DNA from: Klebsiella electrica
GTDB taxonomy: Bacteria > Pseudomonadota > Gammaproteobacteria > Enterobacterales > Enterobacteriaceae
Assembly: GCF_006711645.1 (NCBI RefSeq)
Contig: NZ_CP041247.1
Location: 2,170,001-2,234,000, forward strand
DNA: 64,000 bases
Reading direction: 5' to 3'
The position numbers and the translations under genes were made by a program. This document shows positions 32,910 through 43,038 of the stretch, in pieces; within the stretch, counting starts at the first letter, position 1; each line of letters opens with the position of its first letter. Under the pieces are notes generated by a model. That model was not told the DNA's origin. It saw only the letters and a list, made by a program, of their open reading frames with translations, and did not search any database.

Positions 32910-32931
32910 AATGCACTAGTTCATTAGTACA
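32910..32931. promoter_or_regulatory. TrpR operator of aroH
   Basis: On the minus strand TGTACTAATGAACTAGTGCA closely matches the known aroH operator (CTAG-type half-sites of the trp repressor). It overlaps the final codons and stop of ppsR. Confidence 0.75.
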
Positions 32932-33757
32932 TTTTGCGACTCAGTCCCATGATGTCCATGATTTTAGTCGCCATTTCTTCCACTGAATAATTGGTGCTGT
33001 TCAGGCACGGAATTTTATTCTTGCGATACAGGGCCTCCACCTCGGTCACCTCCATGCGGCACTGGCGCATCGACGCATAGCGGCTGTTCTCACGACGTTC
33101 TTCGCGGATCGCCGCCAGCCGCTCCGGATTAATGGTTAAACCGAACAACTTATGTTGTAAGGGTTTGAGGGAGGCGGGGAGGATCAGGTTGTCCATATCG
33201 TCGGCGATAAACGGGTAGTTTGCCGCGCGGATACCGTACTGCATCGCCAGGTAAAGACTGGTCGGGGTTTTGCCGCAGCGCGAGACGCCCAGCAAAATGA
33301 CCTGCGCCTGATCAAGATTACGTAGCGAGATGCCGTCGTCATGGGCGAGGGTGTAATCAATCGCCGCAATACGGGCATCGTATTTGTTGAGGTTACCCGG
33401 CGTCAGGCCATGGGTCCGGTGAGCGATTGGCGTCGGGTCGAGTCGTAGCTCCTGCTGAAGCGGCGCCACCAGCGCCTGTACGATATCCTGACAAAATCCT
33501 TCACTTTGCAAAATAATATCGCGAATTTCAGGGATAACGATGGAGTAGAAAACCAGCGGTCGCACGCCGGTCTGCTGATAGATGGCGTCAATTTGTTCCT
33601 TTACTGCCCGCGCGCGGCTGATATTTTCGACAAACGGCAGCGTAAGACTGCTGATAGCGACCGGGAATTGCGACATCACCGCATGCCCCAGTACTTCAGC
33701 CGTAATGGCGGTACCGTCAGAAATATAAAATACGTGGCGATCTACAGCACTTTCCAT
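32924..33757 (-). CDS. ppsR: PEP synthase regulatory protein PpsR
   Basis: A 277-residue bifunctional kinase/pyrophosphorylase that inactivates PEP synthetase with ADP and reactivates it with phosphate. The DUF299 P-loop is [11 protein letters not shown]; the N-terminus reads [22 protein letters not shown]. It diverges from its target gene ppsA. The start MESAVDRH gives the E. coli length. The stop codon lies inside the TrpR operator of aroH. Confidence 0.95.
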   Translation of the reverse strand: MESAVDRHVFYISDGTAITAEVLGHAVMSQFPVAISSLTLPFVENISRARAVKEQIDAIYQQTGVRPLVFYSIVIPEIRDIILQSEGFCQDIVQALVAPLQQELRLDPTPIAHRTHGLTPGNLNKYDARIAAIDYTLAHDDGISLRNLDQAQVILLGVSRCGKTPTSLYLAMQYGIRAANYPFIADDMDNLILPASLKPLQHKLFGLTINPERLAAIREERRENSRYASMRQCRMEVTEVEALYRKNKIPCLNSTNYSVEEMATKIMDIMGLSRKMY

Positions 33758-34098
33758 TTTGACCATCCGGTATAATGAGTTTAATTATCTGAAAGCAGAA
33801 ATTAAATTTAAGCATATCCCTTTAGGCTTTGTCTCACTTTAAAAAATGAAACGGTATTTTTATTTTTAATGAAAAGGCCGGTTCAGTTTTCTGTTTTGCC
33901 GGAATTTTGTATCTTATTGCAGCAGATTTAAGCAGAATCATTGGGTTAGGTATATCGGGTAAAGTATCCTGAAAAACGAAAAATAATTTGCTTGAACGAT
34001 TCACCGTTTTTTTAAGTCGCATAAATATGTCAGGATAAATCCCGTAGTTGATCGTGAGTTTTTTATCACTGGTATTAAATCACAAAAGGATTGTCTCG
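33758..34098 (+). other. ppsR-ppsA divergent regulatory region
   Basis: An AT-rich region between the divergent genes. It includes a Cra operator at 33990-34005 and the T-rich ppsA leader. No ORF was recognised. Confidence 0.6.
33990..34005. promoter_or_regulatory. Cra (FruR) operator of ppsA
   Basis: GCTTGAACGATTCACC, the reverse of GGTGAATCGTTCAAGC, agrees with the Cra site known upstream of E. coli ppsA. Cra activates this gluconeogenic gene. Confidence 0.75.
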
Positions 34099-36477
34099 AT
34101 GTCCAACAATGGCTCGTCACCGCTGGTGCTTTGGTATAACCAACTCGGCATGAATGATGTAGACAGAGTTGGGGGCAAAAATGCCTCCCTTGGTGAAATG
34201 ATTACGAATCTGTCCGGTATGGGTGTTTCCGTACCGAACGGGTTTGCCACCACCGCTGATGCCTTCAATCAGTTCCTGGACCAAAGCGGTGTTAACCAGC
34301 ACATTTATGAACTGCTGGATGAAACCGACATTGACGACGTTTCCGCATTAGCGAAAGCGGGCGCCCAGATCCGTCAGTGGATCATTGATACGCCGTTCCA
34401 GAGCGAACTGGAAGACGCGATTCGTGATGCCTATCGACAGCTGTCCGCGGACAATGCCGAGGCCTCTTTTGCCGTGCGTTCGTCCGCGACGGCGGAAGAC
34501 ATGCCGGATGCCTCCTTCGCCGGGCAGCAAGAGACATTCCTCAACGTGCAGGGCTTTGATGCCGTGCTCGTCGCGGTGAAGCACGTGTTTGCTTCGCTGT
34601 TTAACGATCGCGCGATCTCCTATCGCGTGCATCAGGGTTATGACCATCGCGGCGTGGCGCTATCCGCCGGGGTACAAAGGATGGTGCGCTCCGACCTCGC
34701 CTCATCCGGCGTGATGTTCTCCATTGATACCGAGTCCGGCTTTGACCAGGTGGTATTTATTACCTCCGCCTGGGGCCTCGGCGAAATGGTGGTGCAGGGC
34801 GCGGTCAACCCGGATGAGTTCTATGTGCATAAACCGACGCTGGCGGCGGGTCGTCCGGCCATCGTGCGTCGCACCATGGGATCGAAAAAAATTCGCATGG
34901 TTTATGCCCCGACCCAGGAGCACGGCAAGCAGGTGCGTATCGAAGACGTTCCGCAGGCGCAGCGCGATATTTTCTCGTTAACTAACGAGGAAGTGCAGGA
35001 GCTGGCGCAGCAGGCGGTGCAGATTGAGAAACACTACGGCCGTCCGATGGATATCGAATGGGCGAAAGATGGCCACACCGGTGAGCTGTTCATCGTTCAG
35101 GCGCGTCCGGAGACCGTCCGCTCGCGCGGTCAGGTGATGGAGCGCTACACCCTGCATACGCAAGGGCAGATTGTGGCGGAAGGCCGCGCTATCGGCCATC
35201 GTATCGGCGCCGGCCCGGTAAAAGTGATTCACGATATCAGTGAAATGAACCGTATCGAGCCCGGCGATGTGCTGGTGACCGACATGACCGACCCGGACTG
35301 GGAACCGATCATGAAGAAAGCCTCGGCAATTGTCACCAACCGCGGCGGCCGTACCTGTCACGCGGCGATTATTGCCCGCGAGCTGGGGATTCCGGCGGTC
35401 GTTGGCTGCGGTGACGCGACCGACCGCATCCAGGAAAACCAGAACGTGACCGTCTCCTGTGCCGAAGGCGATACCGGCTACGTCTACGCCGAGCTGCTCG
35501 ACTTCAGCATTAAGAGTTCAAGCGTGGGGGAAATGCCGGACCTGCCGCTGAAAATCATGATGAACGTCGGTAACCCGGATCGCGCATTCGACTTCGCTTG
35601 TCTGCCGAACGAAGGCGTGGGGCTGGCGCGTCTGGAGTTCATCATCAACCGCATGATTGGCGTCCACCCGCGCGCGCTGCTTGAGTTTGACGATCAGGAG
35701 CCCGCGCTGCAGAACGAAATCCGCGAGTTGATGAAAGGCTACGACTCGCCGAGAGAGTTTTACGTCGGTCGTCTGACCGAAGGGATTGCGACCCTTGGCG
35801 CGGCGTTCTATCCGAAGCGGGTCATCGTGCGTCTGTCCGACTTCAAATCTAACGAATACGCCAACCTGGTGGGCGGCGAGCGTTATGAGCCGGAAGAGGA
35901 AAACCCGATGCTGGGCTTCCGCGGCGCCGGTCGTTACGTCTCCGATAGCTTCCGCGATTGTTTCGCGCTGGAGTGTGATGCGGTGAAACGCGTGCGCAAC
36001 GATATGGGGCTGAACAACGTCGAAATCATGGTGCCGTTTGTCCGCACCGTCGCCCAGGCGAAAGCGGTGGTTGAAGAGCTGGCGCGCCAGGGACTCAAGC
36101 GCGGCGAAAACGGTCTGAAAATCATTATGATGTGCGAAATCCCGTCGAATGCGCTGCTGGCCGAACAGTTCCTCGAGCACTTTGACGGTTTCTCCATCGG
36201 CTCGAACGACATGACCCAACTGGCGCTTGGCCTCGATCGCGACTCCGGCGTGGTCTCTGAGCTGTTTGACGAACGTAACGACGCGGTGAAAGCGCTGCTG
36301 TCGATGGCGATTCGCGCAGCGAAGAAGCAGGGTAAATACGTCGGCATTTGCGGCCAGGGCCCTTCTGACCACGAAGATTTTGCCGCATGGCTGATGGAGG
36401 AGGGGATTGACAGCCTGTCCCTGAACCCGGATACCGTGGTGCAAACCTGGCTTGGTCTGGCTGAAATGAATAAGTAA
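34099..36477 (+). CDS. ppsA: Phosphoenolpyruvate synthase
   Basis: A 792-residue enzyme that makes phosphoenolpyruvate from pyruvate and ATP for gluconeogenesis. The N-terminal ATP-binding domain contains [10 protein letters not shown] and [20 protein letters not shown]. The swivelling domain has the phospho-histidine in [15 protein letters not shown], and the C-terminal PEP-binding barrel has [11 protein letters not shown] and ICGQGPSD. The start [10 protein letters not shown] gives the family length. It is activated by Cra and controlled post-translationally by PpsR. Confidence 0.97.
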   Translation: MSNNGSSPLVLWYNQLGMNDVDRVGGKNASLGEMITNLSGMGVSVPNGFATTADAFNQFLDQSGVNQHIYELLDETDIDDVSALAKAGAQIRQWIIDTPFQSELEDAIRDAYRQLSADNAEASFAVRSSATAEDMPDASFAGQQETFLNVQGFDAVLVAVKHVFASLFNDRAISYRVHQGYDHRGVALSAGVQRMVRSDLASSGVMFSIDTESGFDQVVFITSAWGLGEMVVQGAVNPDEFYVHKPTLAAGRPAIVRRTMGSKKIRMVYAPTQEHGKQVRIEDVPQAQRDIFSLTNEEVQELAQQAVQIEKHYGRPMDIEWAKDGHTGELFIVQARPETVRSRGQVMERYTLHTQGQIVAEGRAIGHRIGAGPVKVIHDISEMNRIEPGDVLVTDMTDPDWEPIMKKASAIVTNRGGRTCHAAIIARELGIPAVVGCGDATDRIQENQNVTVSCAEGDTGYVYAELLDFSIKSSSVGEMPDLPLKIMMNVGNPDRAFDFACLPNEGVGLARLEFIINRMIGVHPRALLEFDDQEPALQNEIRELMKGYDSPREFYVGRLTEGIATLGAAFYPKRVIVRLSDFKSNEYANLVGGERYEPEEENPMLGFRGAGRYVSDSFRDCFALECDAVKRVRNDMGLNNVEIMVPFVRTVAQAKAVVEELARQGLKRGENGLKIIMMCEIPSNALLAEQFLEHFDGFSIGSNDMTQLALGLDRDSGVVSELFDERNDAVKALLSMAIRAAKKQGKYVGICGQGPSDHEDFAAWLMEEGIDSLSLNPDTVVQTWLGLAEMNK

Positions 36478-36498
36478 GCCCTCGTTTTCAATCAGCCG

Positions 36499-36527
36499 AT
36501 CCCCGTCAGCAATGGCGGGGATTTTTT
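36499..36527 (+). terminator. ppsA terminator
   Basis: Stem ATCCCCG/CGGGGAT, ten-base loop, six T residues. Confidence 0.88.
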
Positions 36528-36609
36528 ATTTTCAGCGTCTGCCGTCCGCCAGTGACGGCCGTACCTGCAAACCGTAAAAATAGCGGTCTGCGGCTCACGG
36601 ATTCGAAGT

Positions 36610-36715
36610 AAAAAAAAGCCCATCGTGGGAGATGGGCAAAGACTACACACAGCAATTCGTTGTTTCACTCAGGGGATTTCCATGCTTATAAATCAAGGTG
36701 TTGATCTATAACCGT
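36610..36715 (-). ncRNA. rprA: Small RNA RprA
   Basis: Hfq-dependent small RNA, about 106 nt, that activates rpoS translation and represses csgD in E. coli under Rcs control. Read on the minus strand it begins ACGGTTATAGATCAACACC, continues through AAGCATGGAAATCCCCTGAG and ends with the terminator stem GCCCATC/GATGGGC and a run of at least seven T residues. It matches the E. coli RNA nearly throughout and has the same place beside ydiK. Confidence 0.93.
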
Positions 36716-36889
36716 GCCCTAATAGTAGACACAGCCTGTTTTTGCGTCGATCGGATTCATCCCAATAGTTAAACGGGTGTGAAGAATATGCCGATTGCAT
36801 CTCATGAGAGAGGGGGATAGCGGGGGGAGGAGTGAATTATTTTTATCAGTTTTTCTTATGATTAAGGCGGGTTTCCCCGCCTCGATTTT
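36716..36889 (-). other. rprA upstream region and ydiK 3' end
   Basis: Contains the rprA promoter area (a -10-like TACTATTA just before the RNA start on the minus strand) and a GGCGGG/CCCGCC hairpin near the ydiK stop. Confidence 0.45.
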
Positions 36890-38014
36890 TTACTTTTGGT
36901 TGTTGATATTACTGACATTTAACGCTTCAAGTTCCGCCAGTACCTGATCGGGATCTTTCGGCGGCGGTGGAACCTCCTGCAACCAGGCATCAAACAGGCG
37001 CCAGGAGACGGCAAGCAGCACCGGACCGATAAACAAGCCAATCATCCCGAAGGCGATCAGCCCGCCGATAACGCCGGAGAGAATCAGAATCATCGGCAGG
37101 TCGGCGCCCATACGAATCAGCATCGGGCGAATAACGTTATCCATGGTGCCCACCACGCAGCTCCACACCAGTAGCACCGTGCCCCAGGTGGTATCTCCGC
37201 TCCAGTAGAGCCAGATAATCGAAGGGATCAGGACAATCAATGGCCCCAGCTGTACCAGACAGGTGAAGATCATGACCACGGTCAGCAGCGCAGCGTAAGG
37301 GACGCCGCTAATCGCCAGACCAATCCCTCCGAGCACCGCCTGAACCAGCGCGGTCACCACCACGCCCAGCGCCACGGCGCGAATGGCCTGACCGGCCAGC
37401 AGCACCGCCGCATCGCCGCGTTTTGCCGCCAGACGCGTTGCGAAATAACGGAACCCATAGGCGACTTTCTCACCCTGCCAGTACAGCAGGGCGCTGAACA
37501 ACAGCATCAGACCACAGTAGACCAGCAGTTTGCCGATATGCGCCGCCTGACCGACGAACCAGGTGGTGGTGGTGCCGATATAGGGACGAATTTTGGCCAT
37601 GATGGCCGCGCCGCCCATATCCAGCAGACCGTGCCAGGCCGCGTACAGCTTGTCGCCAATCAGCGGAACGCTATTAAGCCACGCCAAATCCGGCAGCGTC
37701 ACATTCCCGGCGGAGATGAGTTTTATCAGCGGAATGCTGTTATCGACCAGGCTATTTACCAGCAGCGCAATGGGGATGACGAACAGTAAAAACAGTAAGA
37801 CGGTCATAACCAGCACGGCGAGGGCGCGTTTACCAAACAGCAAACGCTGCAGACGCAGCAGAACGGGCCAGGTGGCGATGACGACGGTGCCTGCCCAGGC
37901 GAAGGACAGAATAAAGGGTTGCACCACCCACAGACAGGAGATAATTATCAGGGATAAGAACAGCACCGACAGCAGAATTTGCGGTATATCCCGAGGTTGG
38001 CGAGCGTTAATCAT
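36890..38014 (-). CDS. ydiK: YdiK, AI-2E/PerM-family membrane transporter
   Basis: A 374-residue inner-membrane protein with about eight membrane helices, of the AI-2 exporter-like (PerM/TqsA) superfamily. Family stretches include VVVTALVQAVLGGIGL, PLIVLIPSIIWLYW and DNVIRPMLIRMGADLP. The substrate is unknown. It lies upstream of rprA on the same strand, as in E. coli. Confidence 0.9.
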   Translation of the reverse strand: MINARQPRDIPQILLSVLFLSLIIISCLWVVQPFILSFAWAGTVVIATWPVLLRLQRLLFGKRALAVLVMTVLLFLLFVIPIALLVNSLVDNSIPLIKLISAGNVTLPDLAWLNSVPLIGDKLYAAWHGLLDMGGAAIMAKIRPYIGTTTTWFVGQAAHIGKLLVYCGLMLLFSALLYWQGEKVAYGFRYFATRLAAKRGDAAVLLAGQAIRAVALGVVVTALVQAVLGGIGLAISGVPYAALLTVVMIFTCLVQLGPLIVLIPSIIWLYWSGDTTWGTVLLVWSCVVGTMDNVIRPMLIRMGADLPMILILSGVIGGLIAFGMIGLFIGPVLLAVSWRLFDAWLQEVPPPPKDPDQVLAELEALNVSNINNQK

Positions 38015-38384
38015 AATGAAATTTTACCTTTCCAGTCGCGTCAGAATGTTGGCGCCGCGTAAATCCATATACTGATAATAATATCAATAATTTCACGGGC
38101 CTGATTTTGCACATAAATCTCGTGGGCGCATATGAAAAAAATGTGATAAAAAGTTGACTGCGCCACGCAATCGTTTAGTTATCCATACACCAAATCATCC
38201 GGACGCAGCGAGGTGGCGGCCGACTCCCGGCTTGCAGGCTATTTTTGCCCGGCGTGGTGAACGTGGTTTGTATTACCCGCCAGGGTCAGCTTCACGCAAG
38301 GATTCGGCAGCGAATGCGCCAACACGAGGCAGTCTGAAGGATGACATCTCTACAACACAACATAGTCAGGCAGGGTCAAGCGTT
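38015..38384 (+). other. ydiK-ydiJ divergent region and ydiJ leader
   Basis: A promoter-like TTGACT (38154-38159) and TAGTTA (38176-38181) with a 16-base spacer predict a ydiJ leader of roughly 195 bases. The leader frame has no stop for 77 codons before the chosen ydiJ start. It contains CTGAAGGATGAC (38334-38345), which is also present in the ydiY leader. Confidence 0.5.
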
Positions 38385-41300
38385 ATGATCCCACAAATTT
38401 CTCAAGCACCAGGTGTCGTTCAACTGGTATTGAATTTTTTGCAGGTACTGGAGCAACAAGGATTTACCGGCGATACCGCCACCAGCTATGCCGACAGGCT
38501 AACAATGGCGACAGATAACAGCGTTTATCAGCTGTTGCCGGATGCGATTTTATTTCCCCGCTCGACGGCGGATGTCGTCCTGCTGGCGCGACTCGCCGCC
38601 GAAGAACGCTTCAAATCGCTGGTCTTTACCCCGCGCGGCGGCGGCACCGGGACCAACGGCCAGGCGCTGAATGCGGGGATCATCGTCGATATGTCCCGCC
38701 ATATGAACCGCATACTCGAAATCAACCCGCAAGAGGGATGGGTTCGTGTCGAAGCCGGCGTGATTAAAGATCAGCTGAACCAGTATCTTAAACCGTACGG
38801 TTACTTTTTTGCCCCGGAGCTTTCCACCAGCAACCGCGCCACCCTGGGGGGGATGATCAACACCGATGCCTCCGGTCAGGGGTCATTGGTTTATGGCAAA
38901 ACCTCAGACCATGTACTGGGCGTTCGTTCGGTGCTGATGGGCGGCGATATTCTCGATACCCAGGCGATGCCCGTTGCCCTGGCGGAGACGCTAAGCCGCG
39001 AACAGTCGGCGATTGGACGGATTTACCGGACGGTCTTTCAGCGCTGCAAAGCGCAACGTCAGCTGATCATCGATAAATTTCCGAAACTTAACCGCTTCCT
39101 GACCGGATATGACCTGCGCCACGTCTTTAATGATGACATGAGCGAGTTCGATCTGACCCGAATTCTCACCGGTTCGGAAGGGACGCTGGCCTTTATCACC
39201 GAAGCGCGTCTCGATATTACCCGTCTGCCGAAAGTCCGCCGTCTGGTGAACATCAAATACGATTCGTTTGACTCCGCGCTGCGCAATGCGCCGTTTATGG
39301 TCGAGGCGAAAGCGCTGTCGGTGGAAACCGTCGATTCAAAAGTCCTTAACCTGGCGCGTGAAGATATCGTCTGGCATTCGGTCAGCGAGTTGATTACCGA
39401 TGTCCCGCATAAAGAGATGCTGGGACTGAATATTGTCGAATTCGCCGGTGATGACGCCGCGCTTATCGATAACCAGGTAACTACGCTGTGTCAGCGTCTT
39501 GATGAGCTGATTGCCGCCAATGAAGCGGGCGTCATCGGCTGGCAGGTCTGTCACGAACTGGACGGCGTTGAGCGCATCTACGCGATGCGTAAAAAAGCGG
39601 TGGGGCTGCTGGGGAATGCCAAAGGCGCCGCCAAGCCGATTCCCTTTGCGGAAGATACCTGCGTACCGCCGGAACATCTTGCCGATTACATCGTCGAGTT
39701 CCGCGCGCTGCTCGACAGCCACGGTCTGAGCTACGGCATGTTTGGCCATGTGGACGCTGGCGTTCTGCACGTGCGTCCGGCGCTGGATATGTGCGATCCG
39801 CGGCAAGAAGTGCTGATGAAGCAGATCTCTGATGAGGTCGTGGCGCTGACCGCGAAATACGGCGGCCTGCTGTGGGGTGAACACGGCAAGGGCTTCCGCG
39901 CCGAGTACAGTCCGGCATTCTTTGGCGAAGAGCTTTACGGCGAGCTGCGAAAAGTCAAAGCGGCGTTCGATCCGCACAACCGTCTTAACCCGGGGAAAAT
40001 CTGTCCGCCGGAAGGCGTAGATGCGCCGATGATGAAGGTGGATGCCGTGAAGCGCGGCACCTGGGATCGCCAGATCCCTATCGCGGTGCGCAGCGCATGG
40101 CGTGGCGCGATGGAGTGTAACGGCAACGGTCTGTGCTTTAACTTTGATGTTAAAAGCCCGATGTGTCCGTCGATGAAGGTCAGCAATCACCGTATCCACT
40201 CGCCGAAAGGGCGCGCAACGCTGGTGCGCGAATGGCTGCGCCTGCTGGCGGATCGTGGCATCGACCCCAATCAGCTGGAAAAAGATCTGCCGGAAAAACG
40301 CGCCAGCCTGCGGACGCTGGTGGCGCGGACCCGTAACAGCTGGCATGCGCGCAAGGGGGAATATGACTTCTCCCATGAGGTCAAAGAGGCGATGTCCGGC
40401 TGCCTGGCCTGTAAAGCGTGCTCTACCCAATGTCCGATTAAAATCGATGTCCCGGAATTTCGTTCACGCTTCCTGCAGCTGTACCACAGTCGCTATTTGC
40501 GGCCGGTTCGCGATCATCTGGTGGCGACGGTGGAATCCTATGCGCCGCTGATGGCCCAGGCGCCGAAGACGTTCAACTTCTTTATTAACCAGCCGTGGAT
40601 GCGCAAGCTGTCGGAGAAGCACATCGGGATGGTGGATCTGCCGCTGCTCTCGACGCCGTCGCTGAAGCAGAGAATGGTGGGACATCGCTCGGCAAACATG
40701 ACGCTGGAGCAGCTGGAAACCCTCAGCGCCGCGCAGAAAGCCAAAATGGTGCTGGTGGTGCAGGATCCGTTCACCAGCTATTACGACGCGCAGGTGGTGG
40801 CCGATTTTGTCCGGCTGGTGGAAAAAGTCGGCTACCAGCCGGTACTGCTGCCGTTCTCGCCAAACGGCAAGGCGCAGCATATCAAAGGATTCCTCTCGCG
40901 CTTTGCGCGCACGGCGCAGAAAACCGCAGATTTCCTTAACCGCGTGGCGCAACTGGGCATGCCGATGGTTGGGGTCGATCCGGCGCTGGTGCTGTGCTAT
41001 CGCGATGAGTACAACCAGGTCCTGGGCGACAAACGCGGTGATTTCCGCGTGATGCTGGTGCACGAGTGGCTGCCGCAGGCGCTGCCGGAAGCTCGCGAGC
41101 AGGAGCAGGGCGGCGAAGCGTGGTATCTGTTTGGCCACTGTACCGAGGTCACGGCGCTCCCCGCTGCGCCGAAGCAGTGGGCAGAAATTTTTGCACGCTT
41201 TGGCGCGAAACTGGAGAACGTCAGCGTGGGCTGTTGTGGGATGGCCGGAACCTACGGTCATGAGGTGAAAAACCATGCCAACTCGCTGGATATCTACGCG

Positions 41301-41441
41301 CTTTCCTGGCAACAGGCGATTCAGCGTCTACCGCGTAACCGTTGCCTGGTGACCGGCTACTCCTGTCGCAGTCAGGTGAAGCGCATTGAAGGCAGCGGTG
41401 TCCGCCATCCGCTGCAGGCGCTGCTGGAGATTATTGGATGA
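38385..41441 (+). CDS. ydiJ: FAD-linked D-2-hydroxyglutarate dehydrogenase YdiJ
   Basis: A 1018-residue oxidoreductase; E. coli YdiJ oxidises D-2-hydroxyglutarate. The N-terminal FAD-binding domain has the PRGGGTGTNGQALN motif, followed by an FAD-oxidase C-terminal domain (GMFGHVDAGVLHVRP), then an iron-sulfur module with CLACKACSTQCPIKID and a CCG domain (CCGMAGTYGHE). The start MIPQISQAPG equals E. coli; the in-frame extension upstream of it was not used. The stop overlaps the menI start by four bases. Confidence 0.93.
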   Translation: MIPQISQAPGVVQLVLNFLQVLEQQGFTGDTATSYADRLTMATDNSVYQLLPDAILFPRSTADVVLLARLAAEERFKSLVFTPRGGGTGTNGQALNAGIIVDMSRHMNRILEINPQEGWVRVEAGVIKDQLNQYLKPYGYFFAPELSTSNRATLGGMINTDASGQGSLVYGKTSDHVLGVRSVLMGGDILDTQAMPVALAETLSREQSAIGRIYRTVFQRCKAQRQLIIDKFPKLNRFLTGYDLRHVFNDDMSEFDLTRILTGSEGTLAFITEARLDITRLPKVRRLVNIKYDSFDSALRNAPFMVEAKALSVETVDSKVLNLAREDIVWHSVSELITDVPHKEMLGLNIVEFAGDDAALIDNQVTTLCQRLDELIAANEAGVIGWQVCHELDGVERIYAMRKKAVGLLGNAKGAAKPIPFAEDTCVPPEHLADYIVEFRALLDSHGLSYGMFGHVDAGVLHVRPALDMCDPRQEVLMKQISDEVVALTAKYGGLLWGEHGKGFRAEYSPAFFGEELYGELRKVKAAFDPHNRLNPGKICPPEGVDAPMMKVDAVKRGTWDRQIPIAVRSAWRGAMECNGNGLCFNFDVKSPMCPSMKVSNHRIHSPKGRATLVREWLRLLADRGIDPNQLEKDLPEKRASLRTLVARTRNSWHARKGEYDFSHEVKEAMSGCLACKACSTQCPIKIDVPEFRSRFLQLYHSRYLRPVRDHLVATVESYAPLMAQAPKTFNFFINQPWMRKLSEKHIGMVDLPLLSTPSLKQRMVGHRSANMTLEQLETLSAAQKAKMVLVVQDPFTSYYDAQVVADFVRLVEKVGYQPVLLPFSPNGKAQHIKGFLSRFARTAQKTADFLNRVAQLGMPMVGVDPALVLCYRDEYNQVLGDKRGDFRVMLVHEWLPQALPEAREQEQGGEAWYLFGHCTEVTALPAAPKQWAEIFARFGAKLENVSVGCCGMAGTYGHEVKNHANSLDIYALSWQQAIQRLPRNRCLVTGYSCRSQVKRIEGSGVRHPLQALLEIIG

Positions 41442-41848
41442 TTTGGAAACGTCAGACAACGCTGGAACAGCTTAACCGCATGGGTGAAGGCAATATGGTC
41501 GGGCTGCTGGATATTCATTTTGACAGCGTCACCGATGATACCATCGAAGCCACCATGCCGGTGGACAGCCGCACGCATCAGCCGTTTGGTCTGCTACATG
41601 GCGGAGCATCGGTGGTGCTAGCGGAAACGCTGGGCTCGGTTGCCGGCTATTTGTGCAGTGAAGGCGAGCAGAAGGTGGTAGGGCTGGAGGTCAATGCCAA
41701 CCACATTCGCTCGGTGCGCAGTGGCCGGGTCAGAGGGGTCTGTAAAGCGCTGCATATCGGATCGCGCCACCAGGTGTGGCAGATTGAAATCTTCGATGAA
41801 CAGCGGCGCTTATGCTGCTCCTCGCGCCTGACCACGGCGGTAGTCTGA
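41438..41848 (+). CDS. menI: 1,4-dihydroxy-2-naphthoyl-CoA thioesterase MenI
   Basis: A 136-residue hotdog-fold thioesterase that hydrolyses DHNA-CoA in menaquinone synthesis. The active-site segment is PFGLLHGGASVVLAETLGS with the catalytic glutamate. It overlaps ydiJ, which implies coupled translation, and is followed by a long perfect hairpin. Confidence 0.93.
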   Translation: MIWKRQTTLEQLNRMGEGNMVGLLDIHFDSVTDDTIEATMPVDSRTHQPFGLLHGGASVVLAETLGSVAGYLCSEGEQKVVGLEVNANHIRSVRSGRVRGVCKALHIGSRHQVWQIEIFDEQRRLCCSSRLTTAVV

Positions 41849-41882
41849 GAGAGCCGCAGCGGGCTGAGGCGATTCTCGTACA

Positions 41883-41913
41883 AATATAAGGGGAATGTTA
41901 TTCCCCTTATATT
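41883..41913. terminator. Bidirectional hairpin between menI and the DUF1508 gene
   Basis: AATATAAGGGGAAT and ATTCCCCTTATATT, a perfect 14-base stem with a three-base loop, between convergent genes. Confidence 0.75.
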
Positions 41914-41922
41914 CAGCGGATT

Positions 41923-42111
41923 TTATTGTGTTTCATCTTTAATCGTTTCGCTGAGACCATTCTTCTGCACTGAAGCAATTCCTTTTTTCGCCGCCTCCTT
42001 CGAGGAATACATTTCACTGGTGGCGATGGTTTCATGATTATCTGCTTTTAGCAGGAAATACCATGGCTGGGAAACGCTTTTCTCAGATTTTTTAATCACG
42101 TAATAGCCCAT
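41923..42111 (-). CDS. DUF1508 (YegP-like) small protein
   Basis: A 62-residue cytoplasmic protein with one copy of the YegP/DUF1508 repeat: WYFLLKADNHETIATSEMYSSKEAAKKGIASVQ. The E. coli family member YegP has two such repeats; the role is unknown. It occupies the place where E. coli has ydiH, but is unrelated to it. Confidence 0.8.
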   Translation of the reverse strand: MGYYVIKKSEKSVSQPWYFLLKADNHETIATSEMYSSKEAAKKGIASVQKNGLSETIKDETQ

Positions 42112-42277
42112 TGTTAACCCCTTTGTGCATTAGCACCGACACCATGATATGTAGACCATAGCGGCTTATATAGCAAGTCAGCGGCGCTAAAAATATAATT
42201 CATGAATTATTCACGTTACTTATGCTACTATTTTAAGTACGAAATACTTTTGAGTAACGAAGAGGACGGAGTTAACT

Positions 42278-42526
42278 ATGGGTATCATTTCCTGGGTCAT
42301 TTTTGGTCTTATTGCCGGTATTTTGGCTAAGTGGATTATGCCAGGCAAAGACGGCGGCGGCTTTATTGTCACTATTGTTCTGGGCATCATTGGTGCGGTA
42401 GTAGGTGGTTGGATCAGTACGTTTTTTGGCTACGGCAAGGTCGATGGCTTTAATTTCGGCAGCTTTGTAGTGGCGGTCATTGGTGCATTAGTCGTCCTGT
42501 TTATCTACAGAAAGATTAAGAGTTAA
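42278..42526 (+). CDS. GlsB/YeaQ/YmgE-family membrane protein
   Basis: An 82-residue inner-membrane protein with three membrane helices and the family motif MPGKDGGGFIVTIVLGIIGAVVGG. The family is called transglycosylase-associated and is often stress-induced; the biochemical role is unknown. A palindrome TATCCTCA/TGAGGATA (42546-42574) and a T-tailed terminator follow. Confidence 0.88.
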   Translation: MGIISWVIFGLIAGILAKWIMPGKDGGGFIVTIVLGIIGAVVGGWISTFFGYGKVDGFNFGSFVVAVIGALVVLFIYRKIKS

Positions 42527-42605
42527 TATCCCGTCATCATACCGCTATCCTCATCGCCATCGGCGGTGAGGATATAGACATTGAGCGCCAAATCAGACGC
42601 AAAAT

Positions 42606-42637
42606 AAAAGCTGCCACGCTCACTGGCAGCTTTTTTT
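42606..42637 (+). terminator. Terminator after the GlsB-like gene
   Basis: Stem AAAAGCTGCCA/TGGCAGCTTTT with a seven-base loop and seven T residues. Confidence 0.85.
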
Positions 42638-42686
42638 ATGTCGCAGATATTAACCGGTCAATGATACCGGGAGTCGCCGGGATAAT

Positions 42687-43004
42687 TCAGGGCATATCGG
42701 GTACAGGAACGACTTCCACGCGCACTTCATAATGTTTAGCGCTCCCTGTCGGGATCAGCGCGGTCAGTTTATTAATCGTCTCGGCCGGGTTATCGGTGGC
42801 AACCGTTGCAGAGAATAATAGCGGTTTTCGCGGTGGCAATGGCGGTAGAGGCATCGGCATTGGGCCACGCCCTTGCGGCATTTCCATCATCGGCTGTCCG
42901 GGCGGATTATCGGGGGGAGCAGGGACGTCATTTTTATCTGCTGCAAATGCGCTGGCTGTGGCAATGGATACGGTGGCTAACAGAGCAATGATTGTTCCTT
43001 TCAT
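42687..43004 (-). CDS. Proline-rich exported protein of unknown function
   Basis: A 105-residue protein with a signal peptide (MKGTIIALLATVSIATASAFA). A Pro/Met-rich stretch follows (PAPPDNPPGQPMMEMPQGRGPMPM, about residues 28-52), then a compact C-terminal part with the pattern LLFSATVATDNPAETINKLTALIP. The start at 43004 follows GAGAGGTAACGAAG; the open frame upstream was not used. Methionine and proline richness could hint at metal or surface binding, but no family was recognised. Confidence 0.65.
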   Translation of the reverse strand: MKGTIIALLATVSIATASAFAADKNDVPAPPDNPPGQPMMEMPQGRGPMPMPLPPLPPRKPLLFSATVATDNPAETINKLTALIPTGSAKHYEVRVEVVPVPDMP

Positions 43005-43038
43005 CTTCGTTACCTCTCGCTGGAATATGGCTGAAATC

